DNA of 64,000 nucleotides from an uncultured Alphaproteobacteria bacterium (GCA_903934325.1 CAIZNH010000028.1:1-64000); one strand, 5' to 3'; numbered from the stretch's first letter, positions 52,479 through 60,860 are shown. Program-made: numbers and translations. The notes: generated by a model not told the origin, from the sequence alone.

Positions 52479-54212
52479 TTACGCCGCCAGATCGATCGGA
52501 ACGATCTCGCCCGCGAGATAGAGCTTCTTCGCCTTGGCGCGGCTCAGTTTGCCGGACGAGGTGCGCGGCAGGGTGCGCGGGGGGACGAGCTCCACGATGC
52601 AGCTCATGCCCGTGACCGAGCGCACCTTGTCGGCGATCTGATCACGCAGCTTTACGCGCTCTTCGGGGTCGCTGACCTTGCAGTGGACCAGCACGGCGGG
52701 CGCTTCCTCGCCGTTCTCCATCTCGATGGAGAAGGCCGCGATGTCGCCGTGGTTGAAGCCGGGGAGCTGTTCCACCGCCCACTCGATATCCTGCGGCCAG
52801 TGGTTCTTGCCGTTGATGATGATCATGTCCTTCGCCCGGCCGACGATGAACAGGTAGCCATTGGCGGTGTAGCCCATGTCTCCGGTGTCGAGCCAGCCAT
52901 CGACGAGACAGTCGCTGGTCGCCTCGGGGTTGCGGAAATAGGAGTGCATCACGCTGGGGCCACGGCACCACACCTTGCCGATCTGGTGATCGGCGCGCGC
53001 CTCGCCATTTTCGCCGCGGATCGCGACTTCCATGTCGGGCAGCGGCTTGCCGCAATTGACGATCGCGCGGTAGCGGGCCGGGCGCGAGAGATCGCGCGGG
53101 GCGCCCGAGAGGCGCTCTTCCTCGACCAGTTCGACGCGGATCCCTTCGCCCGGCGGCATCACCGTCACTGCCAGCACCGCTTCGGCAAGGCCATAGGAGG
53201 GGGTGAAGGACGAGGCTTTGAACCCGGCTTCGGCAAAGGCGTTGACGAAGTTCTGCATGACGTCCGGACGGATCATGTCCGCGCCGTTCCCGGCAATCCG
53301 CCAGCGCGACAGATCGAAGCGCTCCGCCACGCTCGACTGGCTGGAGATGCGGCGCGCGCAGATGTCGTAGCCGAAGGTCGGCGAATAGGACATCGAGTTG
53401 CCCTTGTTGCGGCTGATCATGTCGAGCCATGCCAGCGGACGGCGCGCAAAGGCATCGGGCTTGAGGTAATCGCCCGAAACCTGATTGGCGATCAGCGACA
53501 AGAGGCAGCCGACCAGGCCCATGTCGTGATACCACGGCAGCCAGCTGATGCAGCGGTCATTCTCGCCCAGCTCCATCGTGGTCGAATGGCCGTAGAGATT
53601 GTGCAGCAGCGCGCGGTGGGTGACAGCGACGCCGGTGGGGAAGCGGGTCGAGCCCGAGGAATATTGCAGGTAGCAGATATCGTCGGGATCGGCTTCGGGC
53701 AGCTGGCACTCGGGCGCGGGCCGCTGGCCGAAGGACTGCCAGCTCTCCGCCGCGCAGCCCTGACGCGCGGCCGCAGCCTCGGCCATTTCGGTGATCTCTT
53801 CGGGGTAGAGCAGGAGCTTGGGGTCCGAGCTCATCAGCTGGATCGCCAGCTGGTCGATGAAATTGTCCTTGCCGCCGAAAGTGGTCGGCAGCGGCAGCGG
53901 CACCGGCCAGGCACCGGCATAGATGCAGGCGCAGAACAGCGCAGCGAAATCGGCGCCGGTTTCCGCGATCAGGGCGACGCGATCTTCCTTGCCGATCCCG
54001 GCCGCGATCAGCCGGCGGGCCATGATGATCGCGTCGTCGCGCATCTGCGAATAGGGATAGACGTGCGCCAGCTCGCCGCGCATGTCGTGGAAGTTGAGCC
54101 CCTTGCGGCTCTGCGCTGCGTATTCGATCGCGTCGTTGAAGGTTGCAAACTGCGCACGGATTCGCGGCAGGTCGCAATCATTCGGCGTCGGCGTCAAAAC
54201 GGCGTCGGTCAT
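52479..54212 (-). CDS. Fatty-acyl-AMP ligase (FAAL)
   Basis: A 577-residue adenylating enzyme. The AMP motif is YLQYSSGSTRFPTGVAVTH and a late one is WLDTGDMGYTANGYLFIVGR. The FAAL subgroup feeds acyl-AMP to an acyl carrier protein rather than to CoA, and this sequence has the insertion near SPTFGYDICARRI typical of that group. No acyl carrier, polyketide or NRPS gene is in the window, so it is an orphan here. It could serve a lipid pathway elsewhere. The upstream sequence lacks a strong ribosome-binding site. Confidence 0.85.
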   Translation of the reverse strand: MTDAVLTPTPNDCDLPRIRAQFATFNDAIEYAAQSRKGLNFHDMRGELAHVYPYSQMRDDAIIMARRLIAAGIGKEDRVALIAETGADFAALFCACIYAGAWPVPLPLPTTFGGKDNFIDQLAIQLMSSDPKLLLYPEEITEMAEAAAARQGCAAESWQSFGQRPAPECQLPEADPDDICYLQYSSGSTRFPTGVAVTHRALLHNLYGHSTTMELGENDRCISWLPWYHDMGLVGCLLSLIANQVSGDYLKPDAFARRPLAWLDMISRNKGNSMSYSPTFGYDICARRISSQSSVAERFDLSRWRIAGNGADMIRPDVMQNFVNAFAEAGFKASSFTPSYGLAEAVLAVTVMPPGEGIRVELVEEERLSGAPRDLSRPARYRAIVNCGKPLPDMEVAIRGENGEARADHQIGKVWCRGPSVMHSYFRNPEATSDCLVDGWLDTGDMGYTANGYLFIVGRAKDMIIINGKNHWPQDIEWAVEQLPGFNHGDIAAFSIEMENGEEAPAVLVHCKVSDPEERVKLRDQIADKVRSVTGMSCIVELVPPRTLPRTSSGKLSRAKAKKLYLAGEIVPIDLAA

Positions 54213-54353
54213 ATTATATAGCGATACCCGTTAGTTGCGGCGCGGCTATCAAACTGATCGGGCGCGCACTGGCATAATCCCGTTGCACCGGGCATAACCC
54301 GGCTCTCTCCAGTTTTCCGCATTTGATAAGGAAAGTGGCACGAATAAGGCGAA

Positions 54354-55019
54354 ATGGTTTCAGGTAAAGCGAATTCGTCATCCCGCGGTCGTGAAGACCC
54401 GTGCGAAGAGCCCCGCCGGAAACGGGGGGAGAAGCGGGTCAAACCCCCGCTCGACGAGACCGCTTTGCGCGATCTGGCGCTGTCTTATGTGGCGCGTTTT
54501 GCAAGCACCGGCGCGCGGCTGGAGGCCTATCTGTTGCGCAAATTGCGCGAACGGGGCGCGGCAGTGGTGTCGGACGGACGTTCGGCGGCGATCGATGTGC
54601 CCGCGCTGGTCGCCCGGCTGGTCGAGCTCGGCTATGTCGATGATGCCGCCTATGCCCGGATGCGGGCGCGCGATCTGGGCGCGCGCGGCTATGGCGCAAG
54701 GCGGGTGGAGCAGGCGCTGTGGGCGGCGGGCGTCGATGAAGGCATCCGCGCCGAGACCGCTCCCGGCGAGGCGGCGCGCCGCCATGCCGCCGTGCTGATG
54801 GCGCAGAAGCGGCGGCTTGGCCCCTTTGGCGGTGGACGCGAAGAGGCCGCCGATCCGCTGGCGCGCCGCAAGGCCCACGAAAAAGCCGTTGCAGCAATGC
54901 TGCGCGCGGGCCACGATTACGAACACGTGCGGTTCATCCTCGCTGCGAGCGACGAGGAGCGGATCGCGGGGTGGCTGGACGAGGCAGCCGAACAGGAAGG
55001 GATACAAGGCACGTGGTGA
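54354..55019 (+). CDS. recX: Recombination regulator RecX
   Basis: A 221-residue helical RecX-family protein that limits RecA filaments. It has three-helix repeats (LDETALRDLALSYVARFAST, then LVELGYVDDAAYARMRARDL and RRVEQALWAAGVDE). The N-terminal 30 residues are basic and Arg-rich. The C-terminal segment (ALHRAGHDYE-like MLRAGHDYEHVRFIL) is typical. recA is not adjacent. The DUF192 gene overlaps its end by four bases. Confidence 0.85.
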   Translation: MVSGKANSSSRGREDPCEEPRRKRGEKRVKPPLDETALRDLALSYVARFASTGARLEAYLLRKLRERGAAVVSDGRSAAIDVPALVARLVELGYVDDAAYARMRARDLGARGYGARRVEQALWAAGVDEGIRAETAPGEAARRHAAVLMAQKRRLGPFGGGREEAADPLARRKAHEKAVAAMLRAGHDYEHVRFILAASDEERIAGWLDEAAEQEGIQGTW

Positions 55020-55525
55020 AAAACTGGCTGGTGGCCGGCATGGCCGGGGTTGCAATGCTGGCGGCATGTTCGCCCGGCGAAGGCGCGACTGCGCGGGCGC
55101 AGGCCCCGGCAGCGCAGGGCTCGGCCGAGGTGCGGCATCCGGTCTCGGGCCTCAAGGTGATCGATCTGGTGGTGGATCGCGGCGGCAAAGCTCTGCGCTT
55201 CAAGGTCGAGCTGGCGGACAGCCCCGAGGCCCAGGCACGCGGTCTGATGTTCCGTGACCGGCTGGGCGATAACGAGGGCATGATCTTCCCCTCTGCCCAA
55301 CCCGGGCCGCGCAGCTTCTGGATGAAGAACACGCCGCTCTCGCTCGATATCATCTTCATCGGCCCCGATGGCCGGATCGCCAATATCGCCGCGAACACCG
55401 TGCCCTATTCGCTCGATTCGGTGAGCTCCAAGGGCGATGCCAGCGGCGTGCTGGAACTGCGCGCCGGCCGCGCGGCGGCGCTCGGGATCGTGCCGGGTGA
55501 TCGGGTGAGTTACAAGGTGCCTTGA
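55016..55525 (+). CDS. DUF192 family lipoprotein-like protein
   Basis: A 169-residue DUF192 protein. The start is GTG 55016, overlapping the recX stop (GTGA). A lipobox LAAC appears near residue 18-21 (MAGVAMLAACS). The domain has DSPEAQARGLMFRDRLG, EGMIFPSAQPGPRSFWMKNT and LDIIFIGPDGRI, its usual marks. The function of DUF192 is unknown. Co-expression with recX is likely but gives no clear hint. Confidence 0.85.
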   Translation: MKNWLVAGMAGVAMLAACSPGEGATARAQAPAAQGSAEVRHPVSGLKVIDLVVDRGGKALRFKVELADSPEAQARGLMFRDRLGDNEGMIFPSAQPGPRSFWMKNTPLSLDIIFIGPDGRIANIAANTVPYSLDSVSSKGDASGVLELRAGRAAALGIVPGDRVSYKVP

Positions 55526-55529
55526 TTGT

Positions 55530-55560
55530 GTGCCCGCCTCCGCGGGCACATCCTCGGTGC
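55530..55560. repeat. Hairpin repeat GTGCCCGC...GCGGGCAC plus tail (copy 1)
   Basis: GTGCCCGC CTCC GCGGGCAC is a perfect hairpin (55530-55549), followed by ATCCTCGGTGC. A near copy lies at 58785-58815 after nusG. Both follow shortly after a stop codon and lack a T-run, so they look like an interspersed family, not standard terminators. Confidence 0.7.
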
Positions 55561-55719
55561 TGTTCCTTCCCCCGGGTCAAGCCCGGGGTACGGGCACCTG
55601 CGGCTCGCGCCGTGCGCTCGCGGCCCCGTCCTTTGGCGGGCCGGTGCAACGCCTGATCCGGAGATTGCGCGCATCTTCCTTCTTGGCGCTCTAATCCATT
55701 TCCGCTAGGCGCTCGGGCC

Positions 55720-56151
55720 ATGGGAATCCTCGGCAAAATCTTCACGTGGTGGGATGGTGCGACCATCGGCACCCACCTCTGGGCCAGCCGCGCGGGCGGC
55801 GAGCATGTCGGCACCGATGCGGCCGGCAACAAATATTACCGGGCGCGCGCCAAGGCGGGCGGGGCCAACAACGGCTCCTACACGCAGCGCGAGAAGCGCT
55901 GGGTCATCTACAACGGCGCCAATGATGCCAGCCGCGTGCCGGCCGAATGGCACGGCTGGCTGCACGGCACCTATGACGATGTGCCCGAAAGCCATCTGCC
56001 GCCTGCCAAGGTGTGGGAGGTTGACTACACTCCCAATGCCACCGGCACGGCGCAGGCCTATCTCCCGCAAGGCGCACTCGAGCGCGGGGGCACGCGCGCC
56101 CGCGCTGTGGGCGATTACGAGGCGTGGACCCCGGGCAGCACCGAGGCCTGA
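55720..56151 (+). CDS. NADH:ubiquinone oxidoreductase subunit NDUFA12
   Basis: A 143-residue accessory subunit of complex I. It begins MGILGKIFTWWDGATIGTHL and has GTDAAGNKYYRAR, then REKRWVIYNGANDASRVPAE and WHGWLHGTYDD, all typical of NDUFA12/B17.2. Alphaproteobacterial complex I shares this subunit with mitochondria. The DUF2155 gene starts eight bases later, so the two may be co-transcribed. Confidence 0.95.
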   Translation: MGILGKIFTWWDGATIGTHLWASRAGGEHVGTDAAGNKYYRARAKAGGANNGSYTQREKRWVIYNGANDASRVPAEWHGWLHGTYDDVPESHLPPAKVWEVDYTPNATGTAQAYLPQGALERGGTRARAVGDYEAWTPGSTEA

Positions 56152-56159
56152 TCAGCGCG

Positions 56160-56765
56160 ATGCGGCTCTCCCGCCTTGCCGCGCTGCTGATCTGCGCTTC
56201 GGGTCTTGCCGCCTGCGACTATGCGGGTGCGCCTGAAACGCAGCGCGTCCCGCTCGATAATCCCGCGCCTGCCGCCTCCGCCACTGTCGCAGCCGCCGAT
56301 GCGGCCAGCAGCGGGGCGACCCCGATGGCGCAGCGCGTGGCGACGATCGGCCTGCTCAACAAGCGCAACAATGTCTCGCAGGATATCGTCCTCAAACCCG
56401 GCGAGATGCGCGAGATCGGGCCGGTGATCATCCGGCTTTCGGCCTGCGAGCGCACCGCACCCTGGGAGATGCCGCAGGAGACCGGCGCCTTCGTGCAGGT
56501 GGATATCCGCGAGCGCGGCCAGCAGCAGCATGCCCGCGTGTTCTCGGGCTGGCTGTTCCGCGAATCGCCCAGCCTCAATGTGGTCGAACACCCGGTCTAT
56601 GATGTCTGGGTCAAGAATTGCGCGATGCGCTGGCCGGGCGATGCGGATTCGGCGAGCCCTGCTGCCAAGCCTTCGGGAGCGCCTTCCGGCACACCTGCGC
56701 CTGCGGCCTCGGCGAGTCCGGCGGCGGCCCCGGCACCTGCGTCTGCCGCTTCGCCCGCCACGTAA
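56160..56765 (+). CDS. DUF2155 lipoprotein
   Basis: A 201-residue protein with a lipoprotein signal (LLICASGLAACDYAG) and a DUF2155 domain (about residues 58-155, VATIGLLNKRNNVSQDIVLK, then MREIGPVIIRLSACER and HARVFSGWLFRESPSLN). The tail after VKNCAMRW is Ala/Pro/Ser-rich. DUF2155 lies next to NDUFA12 and aat in many alphaproteobacteria. The low-complexity tail is encoded opposite the C-terminal tail of aat: the two genes overlap by 169 bp. Confidence 0.85.
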   Translation: MRLSRLAALLICASGLAACDYAGAPETQRVPLDNPAPAASATVAAADAASSGATPMAQRVATIGLLNKRNNVSQDIVLKPGEMREIGPVIIRLSACERTAPWEMPQETGAFVQVDIRERGQQQHARVFSGWLFRESPSLNVVEHPVYDVWVKNCAMRWPGDADSASPAAKPSGAPSGTPAPAASASPAAAPAPASAASPAT

Positions 56766-57421
56766 CCGCTCGCCTTCGCAAAGGCTCGCCACGCCGCGCC
56801 AAGGCTGCTGCGCGCCGGGCCGTGGGCCGCATCCACCATCCGGCGATAATCACGCTGCGGCAGCTCGCGCGCGCCCATCGAGCGCAGATGCTCGGTCATG
56901 AACTGGCAGTCGAGCAGCACGAAGCCCGCGTGCCGCAACAGCGCCACCAGCCACGCCAGCGCCACCTTGCTGGCATTGTCGCGGCGCGAGAACATGCTCT
57001 CGCCGCAGAACACCTTGTCGAACGACACGCCGTAAAGCCCGCCGACCAGCAGCGGAGCGCCGTCCGGCCGTTCCTCCCAGCATTCCACTGAATGGGCGTG
57101 GCCGGCGCGGTGCAGCGCGATGTAGCTGGCGACGATCCGCTCGCTGATCCACGTCTCGGGATGATCGGGGCGCGGTTCGGCGCAGGCGCGGATCACCTGT
57201 TCGAAATCGCGATCGACCGTCACGGTGAAGCGATCGGCGCGCAGGACCTTCCGCAAGCTTTTGGAGATATGCAGGCCGTCGAGCGGCAGGATTGCCCGTT
57301 CGCGCGGCTCGACCCAGAACACCTCGGCATCGTCCCGCCGGTCCGCCATCGGGAAGATCCCGCTGCGATAGGCGAGAAGCAGGGTCTCGACCGGGATCGG
57401 AGGGCGTTGCGGCGCGTGCAT
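56597..57421 (-). CDS. aat: Leucyl/phenylalanyl-tRNA--protein transferase
   Basis: It adds Leu or Phe to N-terminal Arg/Lys of proteins for ClpAP decay. The 274-residue protein has LLLAYRSGIFPMADRRD, WVEPRERAILPLDGLHISKS, VECWEERPDGAPLLVGGLYG and FCGESMFSRRDNASKVALAW, the family core. It ends FLTQTS, apparently the usual ending in this order. About 55 residues near the end (from GEAADAGAGAAAG) are Ala/Gly-rich and are antisense to the DUF2155 tail. E. coli Aat is 234 residues, so this one is extended. ATG 57421 gives the family N-terminus. Confidence 0.9.
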   Translation of the reverse strand: MHAPQRPPIPVETLLLAYRSGIFPMADRRDDAEVFWVEPRERAILPLDGLHISKSLRKVLRADRFTVTVDRDFEQVIRACAEPRPDHPETWISERIVASYIALHRAGHAHSVECWEERPDGAPLLVGGLYGVSFDKVFCGESMFSRRDNASKVALAWLVALLRHAGFVLLDCQFMTEHLRSMGARELPQRDYRRMVDAAHGPARSSLGAAWRAFAKASGYVAGEAADAGAGAAAGLAEAAGAGVPEGAPEGLAAGLAESASPGQRIAQFLTQTS

Positions 57422-57514
57422 GGTTGCGGTGCAGCATACAGGGGCGCGAGGGTCGTGGCAAAGAGGATTGCCTATCGCGCATCGCTTCGTTAAGTGGCGC
57501 CCCTCAGCGAGTGC

Positions 57515-57590
57515 AGGGGTGTAGCTCAGCTGGTAGAGCATCGGTCTCCAAAACCGAGGGCCACGGGTTCGAATCCTGTCACCCCTGCCA
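57515..57590 (+). tRNA. tRNA-Trp (anticodon CCA)
   Basis: A 76-nt gene beginning AGGGGTGTAGCTCAGCTGG with loop CTCCAAA, giving anticodon CCA, then the T-arm GTTCGAATC. It ends ACCCCTGCCA with CCA encoded. It lies upstream of secE-nusG, a common place for it. Confidence 0.97.
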
Positions 57591-57948
57591 TTTCTCTTTC
57601 CGCAGCCCATCCGGGCTGCGAATACCTCGCTCTCACGATCTTCCGGCCCTTCGCTTCGCTCATGAGGCCAAAAGACCGCGTCGCTGCGGCTCGGCCGCGT
57701 GGCCTCGCGGTGCCTTTGGCATCGGTTGCAGCGCTCCCTTTCGTCTGTCGGTTCTGGGTAGCCTGCACCCGCACAGCGCCTTGCAATCCTAGCCGCTCCG
57801 GCGTAAGGGAGCCTCGTCTTCCCGACATTGGTAATCATCCAGCCCCTCCGGCGACCTTGTCCCGGGCGGCGCGGACCCCTACCTGAAAGCCGGCTTGGGA
57901 AAGACTCGGGGCAAGACCCGAAGGCATTACGCGAAGGAACGGGCTATC
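57591..57948. other. Gene-free stretch between tRNA-Trp and secE
   Basis: About 358 bp with no gene I can support. It holds a variant of the REP-like element at 57645-57669 (GGCCCTTCGCTTCGCTCATG then AGGCC) and further GGCC-rich hairpins up to about 57720. The secE promoter should lie here; I could not assign -35/-10 boxes with confidence. Confidence 0.5.
57645..57669. repeat. REP-like element, variant (copy 3)
   Basis: GGCCCTTCGCTTCGCTCATG followed by AGGCC is a 25-bp variant of the 26-bp unit at 28894-28919. The core TCGCTTCGCT and the GGCC ends are kept. Confidence 0.6.
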
Positions 57949-58179
57949 ATGGCCGAGCAGAAGCAGATCGCAGAAGAGAAGAAGCGCAAGACCTCGGTCG
58001 GCGAATTCGTCAATCAAGTGCGCGCCGAGACGGCCAAGATCGTCTGGCCGACCCGCGAGGAGACCGTGCGCACGTCGATCTTCGTGTTCATCTTCATGCT
58101 GATCCTCTCGATTTTCTTCCTCGGGATCGACAGCCTGTTCGGCGTCATCGTGCGCACCGCGATCGAATTTCTGCAGTAA
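57949..58179 (+). CDS. secE: Preprotein translocase subunit SecE
   Basis: A 76-residue protein with an amphipathic, charged N-terminus (KTSVGEFVNQVRAETAKIVW) ending in the conserved VWPTREET and one membrane span (IFVFIFMLILSIFFLGI). It is the essential small subunit of SecYEG. Start ATG 57949 gives the family N-terminus. nusG follows 54 bp later, so they form an operon after tRNA-Trp. Confidence 0.94.
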   Translation: MAEQKQIAEEKKRKTSVGEFVNQVRAETAKIVWPTREETVRTSIFVFIFMLILSIFFLGIDSLFGVIVRTAIEFLQ

Positions 58180-58233
58180 GGCCCGGCCCCGCACGCGGGG
58201 CTGCCTGTCAGACGCATTTTTCAAGGATTTCCC

Positions 58234-58770
58234 ATGGCTCGCTGGTACATCATCCACGCTTATTCCGGTTTCGAGAACAAGGTCCGTGACGCGATCATTT
58301 CCGAGGCCGAGCGCCTCGGCCTCAGCGACGGGGTCGAGGAAGTTCAGGTCCCGACCGAAACCGTGACCGAAGTGAAGCGCGGCAAGAAGGTGCAGGTCGA
58401 ACGCAAGTTCATGCCCGGCTACGTGCTCGCCAAGCTCAACATGACCGACGATGTCTACCACCTCGTCAAGAACACCCCGAAGGTGACCGGCTTCCTCGGC
58501 TCGGGCAACAAGCCGCAGCCGATCTCCGAAAAGGAAGCCGCGCGCTACTTCGGCGGCGTGGCCGAAGCCCAGGCGACCCCGAAGCGCGACATCAGCGTCG
58601 ATTACGAGATCGGCGATTCGGTCAAGGTCCTCGACGGTCCCTTCGCCAGCTTCAACGGCGTGGTGGAAGAGCTCGATTTCGACAAGGCCAAGGTCAAGGT
58701 CAGCGTCTCGATCTTCGGCCGCGCGACTCCGGTCGAGCTCGACTTCGAACAGGTCGAACTGGCGAAGTAA
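58234..58770 (+). CDS. nusG: Transcription termination/antitermination protein NusG
   Basis: A 178-residue protein with an N-terminal NGN domain ([20 protein letters not shown], then [20 protein letters not shown]) that binds RNA polymerase and a C-terminal KOW domain ([20 protein letters not shown]) that binds Rho or ribosomal S10. Family length and motifs are complete. It has AAGGA before the ATG. rplK-rplA follow after a 473-bp gap that holds a small zinc-protein gene and repeats. Confidence 0.96.
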   Translation: MARWYIIHAYSGFENKVRDAIISEAERLGLSDGVEEVQVPTETVTEVKRGKKVQVERKFMPGYVLAKLNMTDDVYHLVKNTPKVTGFLGSGNKPQPISEKEAARYFGGVAEAQATPKRDISVDYEIGDSVKVLDGPFASFNGVVEELDFDKAKVKVSVSIFGRATPVELDFEQVELAK

Positions 58771-58784
58771 GAATCCTTGTGTGC

Positions 58785-58815
58785 GTGCCCGCCTCCGTGG
58801 GCACGTCCTCGGTGC
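58785..58815. repeat. Hairpin repeat GTGCCCGC...GTGGGCAC plus tail (copy 2)
   Basis: GTGCCCGCCTCCGTGGGCAC then GTCCTCGGTGC, a near copy of the hairpin at 55530-55560 (two base differences). It follows the nusG stop by 14 bp. Confidence 0.7.
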
Positions 58816-58824
58816 GTCCTTGTT

Positions 58825-58850
58825 GGCCTACCGCTTCGCTACTTGAGGCC
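58825..58850. repeat. REP-like element, GGCCTA...TTGAGGCC (copy 4)
   Basis: GGCCTACCGCTTCGCTAC then TTGAGGCC. It is almost identical to 28894-28919 and lies 9 bp after another hairpin repeat, in the nusG-rplK gap. Confidence 0.75.
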
Positions 58851-58907
58851 ATTGCGGCTTCTGGCGAAGCCGGATCATCGCCAAGCCAATAGGGGGGTCA
58901 CCGGTCC

Positions 58908-59084
58908 ATGAAAACCCGCACTGGCATCTGTCAGAAGAAGCGCCGCTTCGCCACGCGCGAGGCGGCGGATGCGGCGGCGTTGGCGGCGGATGTGACCTTG
59001 CGCACCTACAAATGCGCGCTGTGTCACAGCTACCACCTCACCAGCCGCACCAAGGGCCTGCGTCCCCCTCGCGGTTTGGGTTGA
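58908..59084 (+). CDS. Small zinc-finger-like basic protein
   Basis: A 58-residue protein, MKTRTGICQKKRRFATREAA at the start and YKCALCHSYHLTSRTKGLR near the end. It has a C-x2-C followed by H residues (CALCHSYHL), like a single zinc knuckle, and is rich in Arg and Lys, suggesting nucleic-acid binding. It lies on the coding strand between nusG and rplK. It is too short for common gene finders. Similar short 'CxxC-HxLTS' proteins exist in phages and bacteria. Function is unknown; the coding call rests on composition and Cys/His pattern. Confidence 0.6.
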   Translation: MKTRTGICQKKRRFATREAADAAALAADVTLRTYKCALCHSYHLTSRTKGLRPPRGLG

Positions 59085-59243
59085 TTTTGGTGTCGCCTGC
59101 GCCTATGCGCGCGCCTTCGCTCCGCCCTCGGGCAAGCGATTCCATGCGGGAGCCCGGGCCGTGCACGTGGCCTGAGCGTTTGACCGCTTAACATGAGCCC
59201 TGTTCGAAAGAGCATGGCGACAGTGCGATAGGAGTACGGCCAC

Positions 59244-59675
59244 ATGGCCAAGAAGATTGAAGGCTATATCAAGCTGCAGGTGCCCGCGGGCTCTGCCACG
59301 CCGTCGCCGCCGATCGGCCCGGCGCTGGGTCAGCGCGGCGTCAACATCATGGAATTCTGCAAGGCGTTCAATGCCGCCACGCAGGAGATGGAAAAGGGCA
59401 TGCCGATCCCGACCGTGATCACGGTCTACGCGGATCGCTCGTTCACCTTCATTACCAAGACCCCGCCGGCGTCCTACTTCCTCAAGAAGGCTGCCAAGCT
59501 TTCGGGCGGCTCGAAGGAGCCGGGCAAGGTCGTCGCCGGCAAGGTGACCCAGAGCCAGATCAAGGAAATCGCCGAGGCCAAGATGGCCGATCTCAACGCC
59601 AATGACATCGACATGGCGATGCGCATCATCGAGGGCTCGGCCCGTTCGATGGGCCTTGAAGTGGTGGAGGGCTGA
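59244..59675 (+). CDS. rplK: 50S ribosomal protein L11
   Basis: A 143-residue protein of usual size: [20 protein letters not shown] with [19 protein letters not shown] at the N-terminal domain, and [19 protein letters not shown] in the rRNA-binding C-terminal domain. L11 forms the GTPase-associated centre. It has AGGAG upstream. rplA starts four bases after it. Confidence 0.97.
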   Translation: MAKKIEGYIKLQVPAGSATPSPPIGPALGQRGVNIMEFCKAFNAATQEMEKGMPIPTVITVYADRSFTFITKTPPASYFLKKAAKLSGGSKEPGKVVAGKVTQSQIKEIAEAKMADLNANDIDMAMRIIEGSARSMGLEVVEG

Positions 59676-59679
59676 TCTG

Positions 59680-60372
59680 ATGACCAAGATTACCAAGAAG
59701 GCAAAGGTGCTCACCGCGCTTGATCGCGAGAAGCTCTATTCGGTCGAAGAGGCTCTGGCCACGCTGCGCCAGTTCAAGGGCAAGTTCGACGAGACCGTCG
59801 AAGTCGCCATGAACCTCGGCGTTGATCCGCGTCACGCCGACCAGATGGTGCGCGGCATGGTGTCGCTGCCCTCGGGCACCGGCAAGGACGTCCGCGTCGC
59901 TGTGTTCGCCCGTGGTGACAACGCCGAAAAGGCGCTGGCTGCCGGTGCTGACAAGGTGGGCGCCGAAGACCTCATGGAAGACATGATGGCCGGCAACCTC
60001 GATTATGACCGCGTGATCGCCTCGCCCGACATGATGGGTGTGGTCGGCCGTCTCGGCAAGGTGCTCGGCCCCAAGGGTCTGATGCCGAACCCGAAGCTCG
60101 GCACCGTGACCCCGAACGTGGCTCAGGCCGTGGCTGACGCCAAGGCCGGTCAGGTCGAATTCCGCGTCGAAAAGCAGGGCATCATCCACTCGGGCATCGG
60201 CAAGCTGAGCTTCTCCGATGACGCGCTGAAGGCGAACTTTAAGGCGCTCACCGAAGCCGTGGTGAAGTCCAAGCCCTCGGGCGCCAAGGGCAAGTACGTC
60301 CGCAAGGTCACCATGACCTCGTCGATGGGCCCGGGCCTCAAGGTCGACCTCTCGGAAGTCGAAGGCGCGTAA
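59680..60372 (+). CDS. rplA: 50S ribosomal protein L1
   Basis: A 230-residue L1 stalk protein. It shows [20 protein letters not shown], then [40 protein letters not shown] and [11 protein letters not shown], all typical. L1 often represses its own operon by binding the L11 leader mRNA. The usual downstream rplJ-rplL are not here: a hairpin terminator and a hypothetical gene follow. Confidence 0.97.
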   Translation: MTKITKKAKVLTALDREKLYSVEEALATLRQFKGKFDETVEVAMNLGVDPRHADQMVRGMVSLPSGTGKDVRVAVFARGDNAEKALAAGADKVGAEDLMEDMMAGNLDYDRVIASPDMMGVVGRLGKVLGPKGLMPNPKLGTVTPNVAQAVADAKAGQVEFRVEKQGIIHSGIGKLSFSDDALKANFKALTEAVVKSKPSGAKGKYVRKVTMTSSMGPGLKVDLSEVEGA

Positions 60373-60418
60373 TTTTTGAGAGGGCGGGCGCATCCGCGCC
60401 TGCCCTTCCTCGCAGAAA

Positions 60419-60456
60419 CAAAAGGGGCCGGACGCCGCAGGGCGATCCGGCCCTTT
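60419..60456 (+). terminator. Intrinsic terminator after rplA
   Basis: Arms AAAGGGGCCGGA and TCCGGCCCTTT pair almost fully, with a GC-rich loop. It ends the rplK-rplA transcript. Confidence 0.7.
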
Positions 60457-60509
60457 CCTGTGGCGGCTTGCCGAACAGGCTCTTGATTTCGCGCTCCGTA
60501 TCGCCACTT

Positions 60510-60860
60510 ATGAGCTTGGCCGCCCACCCCCTCTCCCCGCCGGGCGCGCCGCAAGAGGTTCAAGAACAGGCGATGCCCGCTCCCCCCGAAGACGTGATGT
60601 TCGTCCACCCCCGCTGGTTCGTGATCGGCTTTGCGCTTATCGCCTTTGCGCTCATCATCAATTACGATCTGCGCCTCGGCCTTGCTGCGGGCGCGGTGCT
60701 GGGCACCTTCGGGGCAGTGTGGCTCTATCTCGCCCTGCGCCTCAATCTGGTGGGGGATGACCGGCCGACCTATCGCCGCCGGGTGCTAGACCGGTTCCGC
60801 CAGCAGCTCAGCAATCGCCGCGAGGCGGAACGCCAGCGCGAAGACGGCTCAGGCGCGTAG
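60510..60860 (+). CDS. Hypothetical small membrane protein
   Basis: A 116-residue protein with two membrane spans (about residues 36-51 and 58-77, FVIGFALIAFALIINYDLR and AGAVLGTFGAVWLYLALRLN) and a basic cytoplasmic tail (YRRRVLDRFRQQLSNRREAE). Several in-frame ATGs make the start uncertain; ATG 60510 is one choice, 60573 another. Its end overlaps the minus-strand acyltransferase by 12 bp. No family is recognised. Confidence 0.6.
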   Translation: MSLAAHPLSPPGAPQEVQEQAMPAPPEDVMFVHPRWFVIGFALIAFALIINYDLRLGLAAGAVLGTFGAVWLYLALRLNLVGDDRPTYRRRVLDRFRQQLSNRREAERQREDGSGA

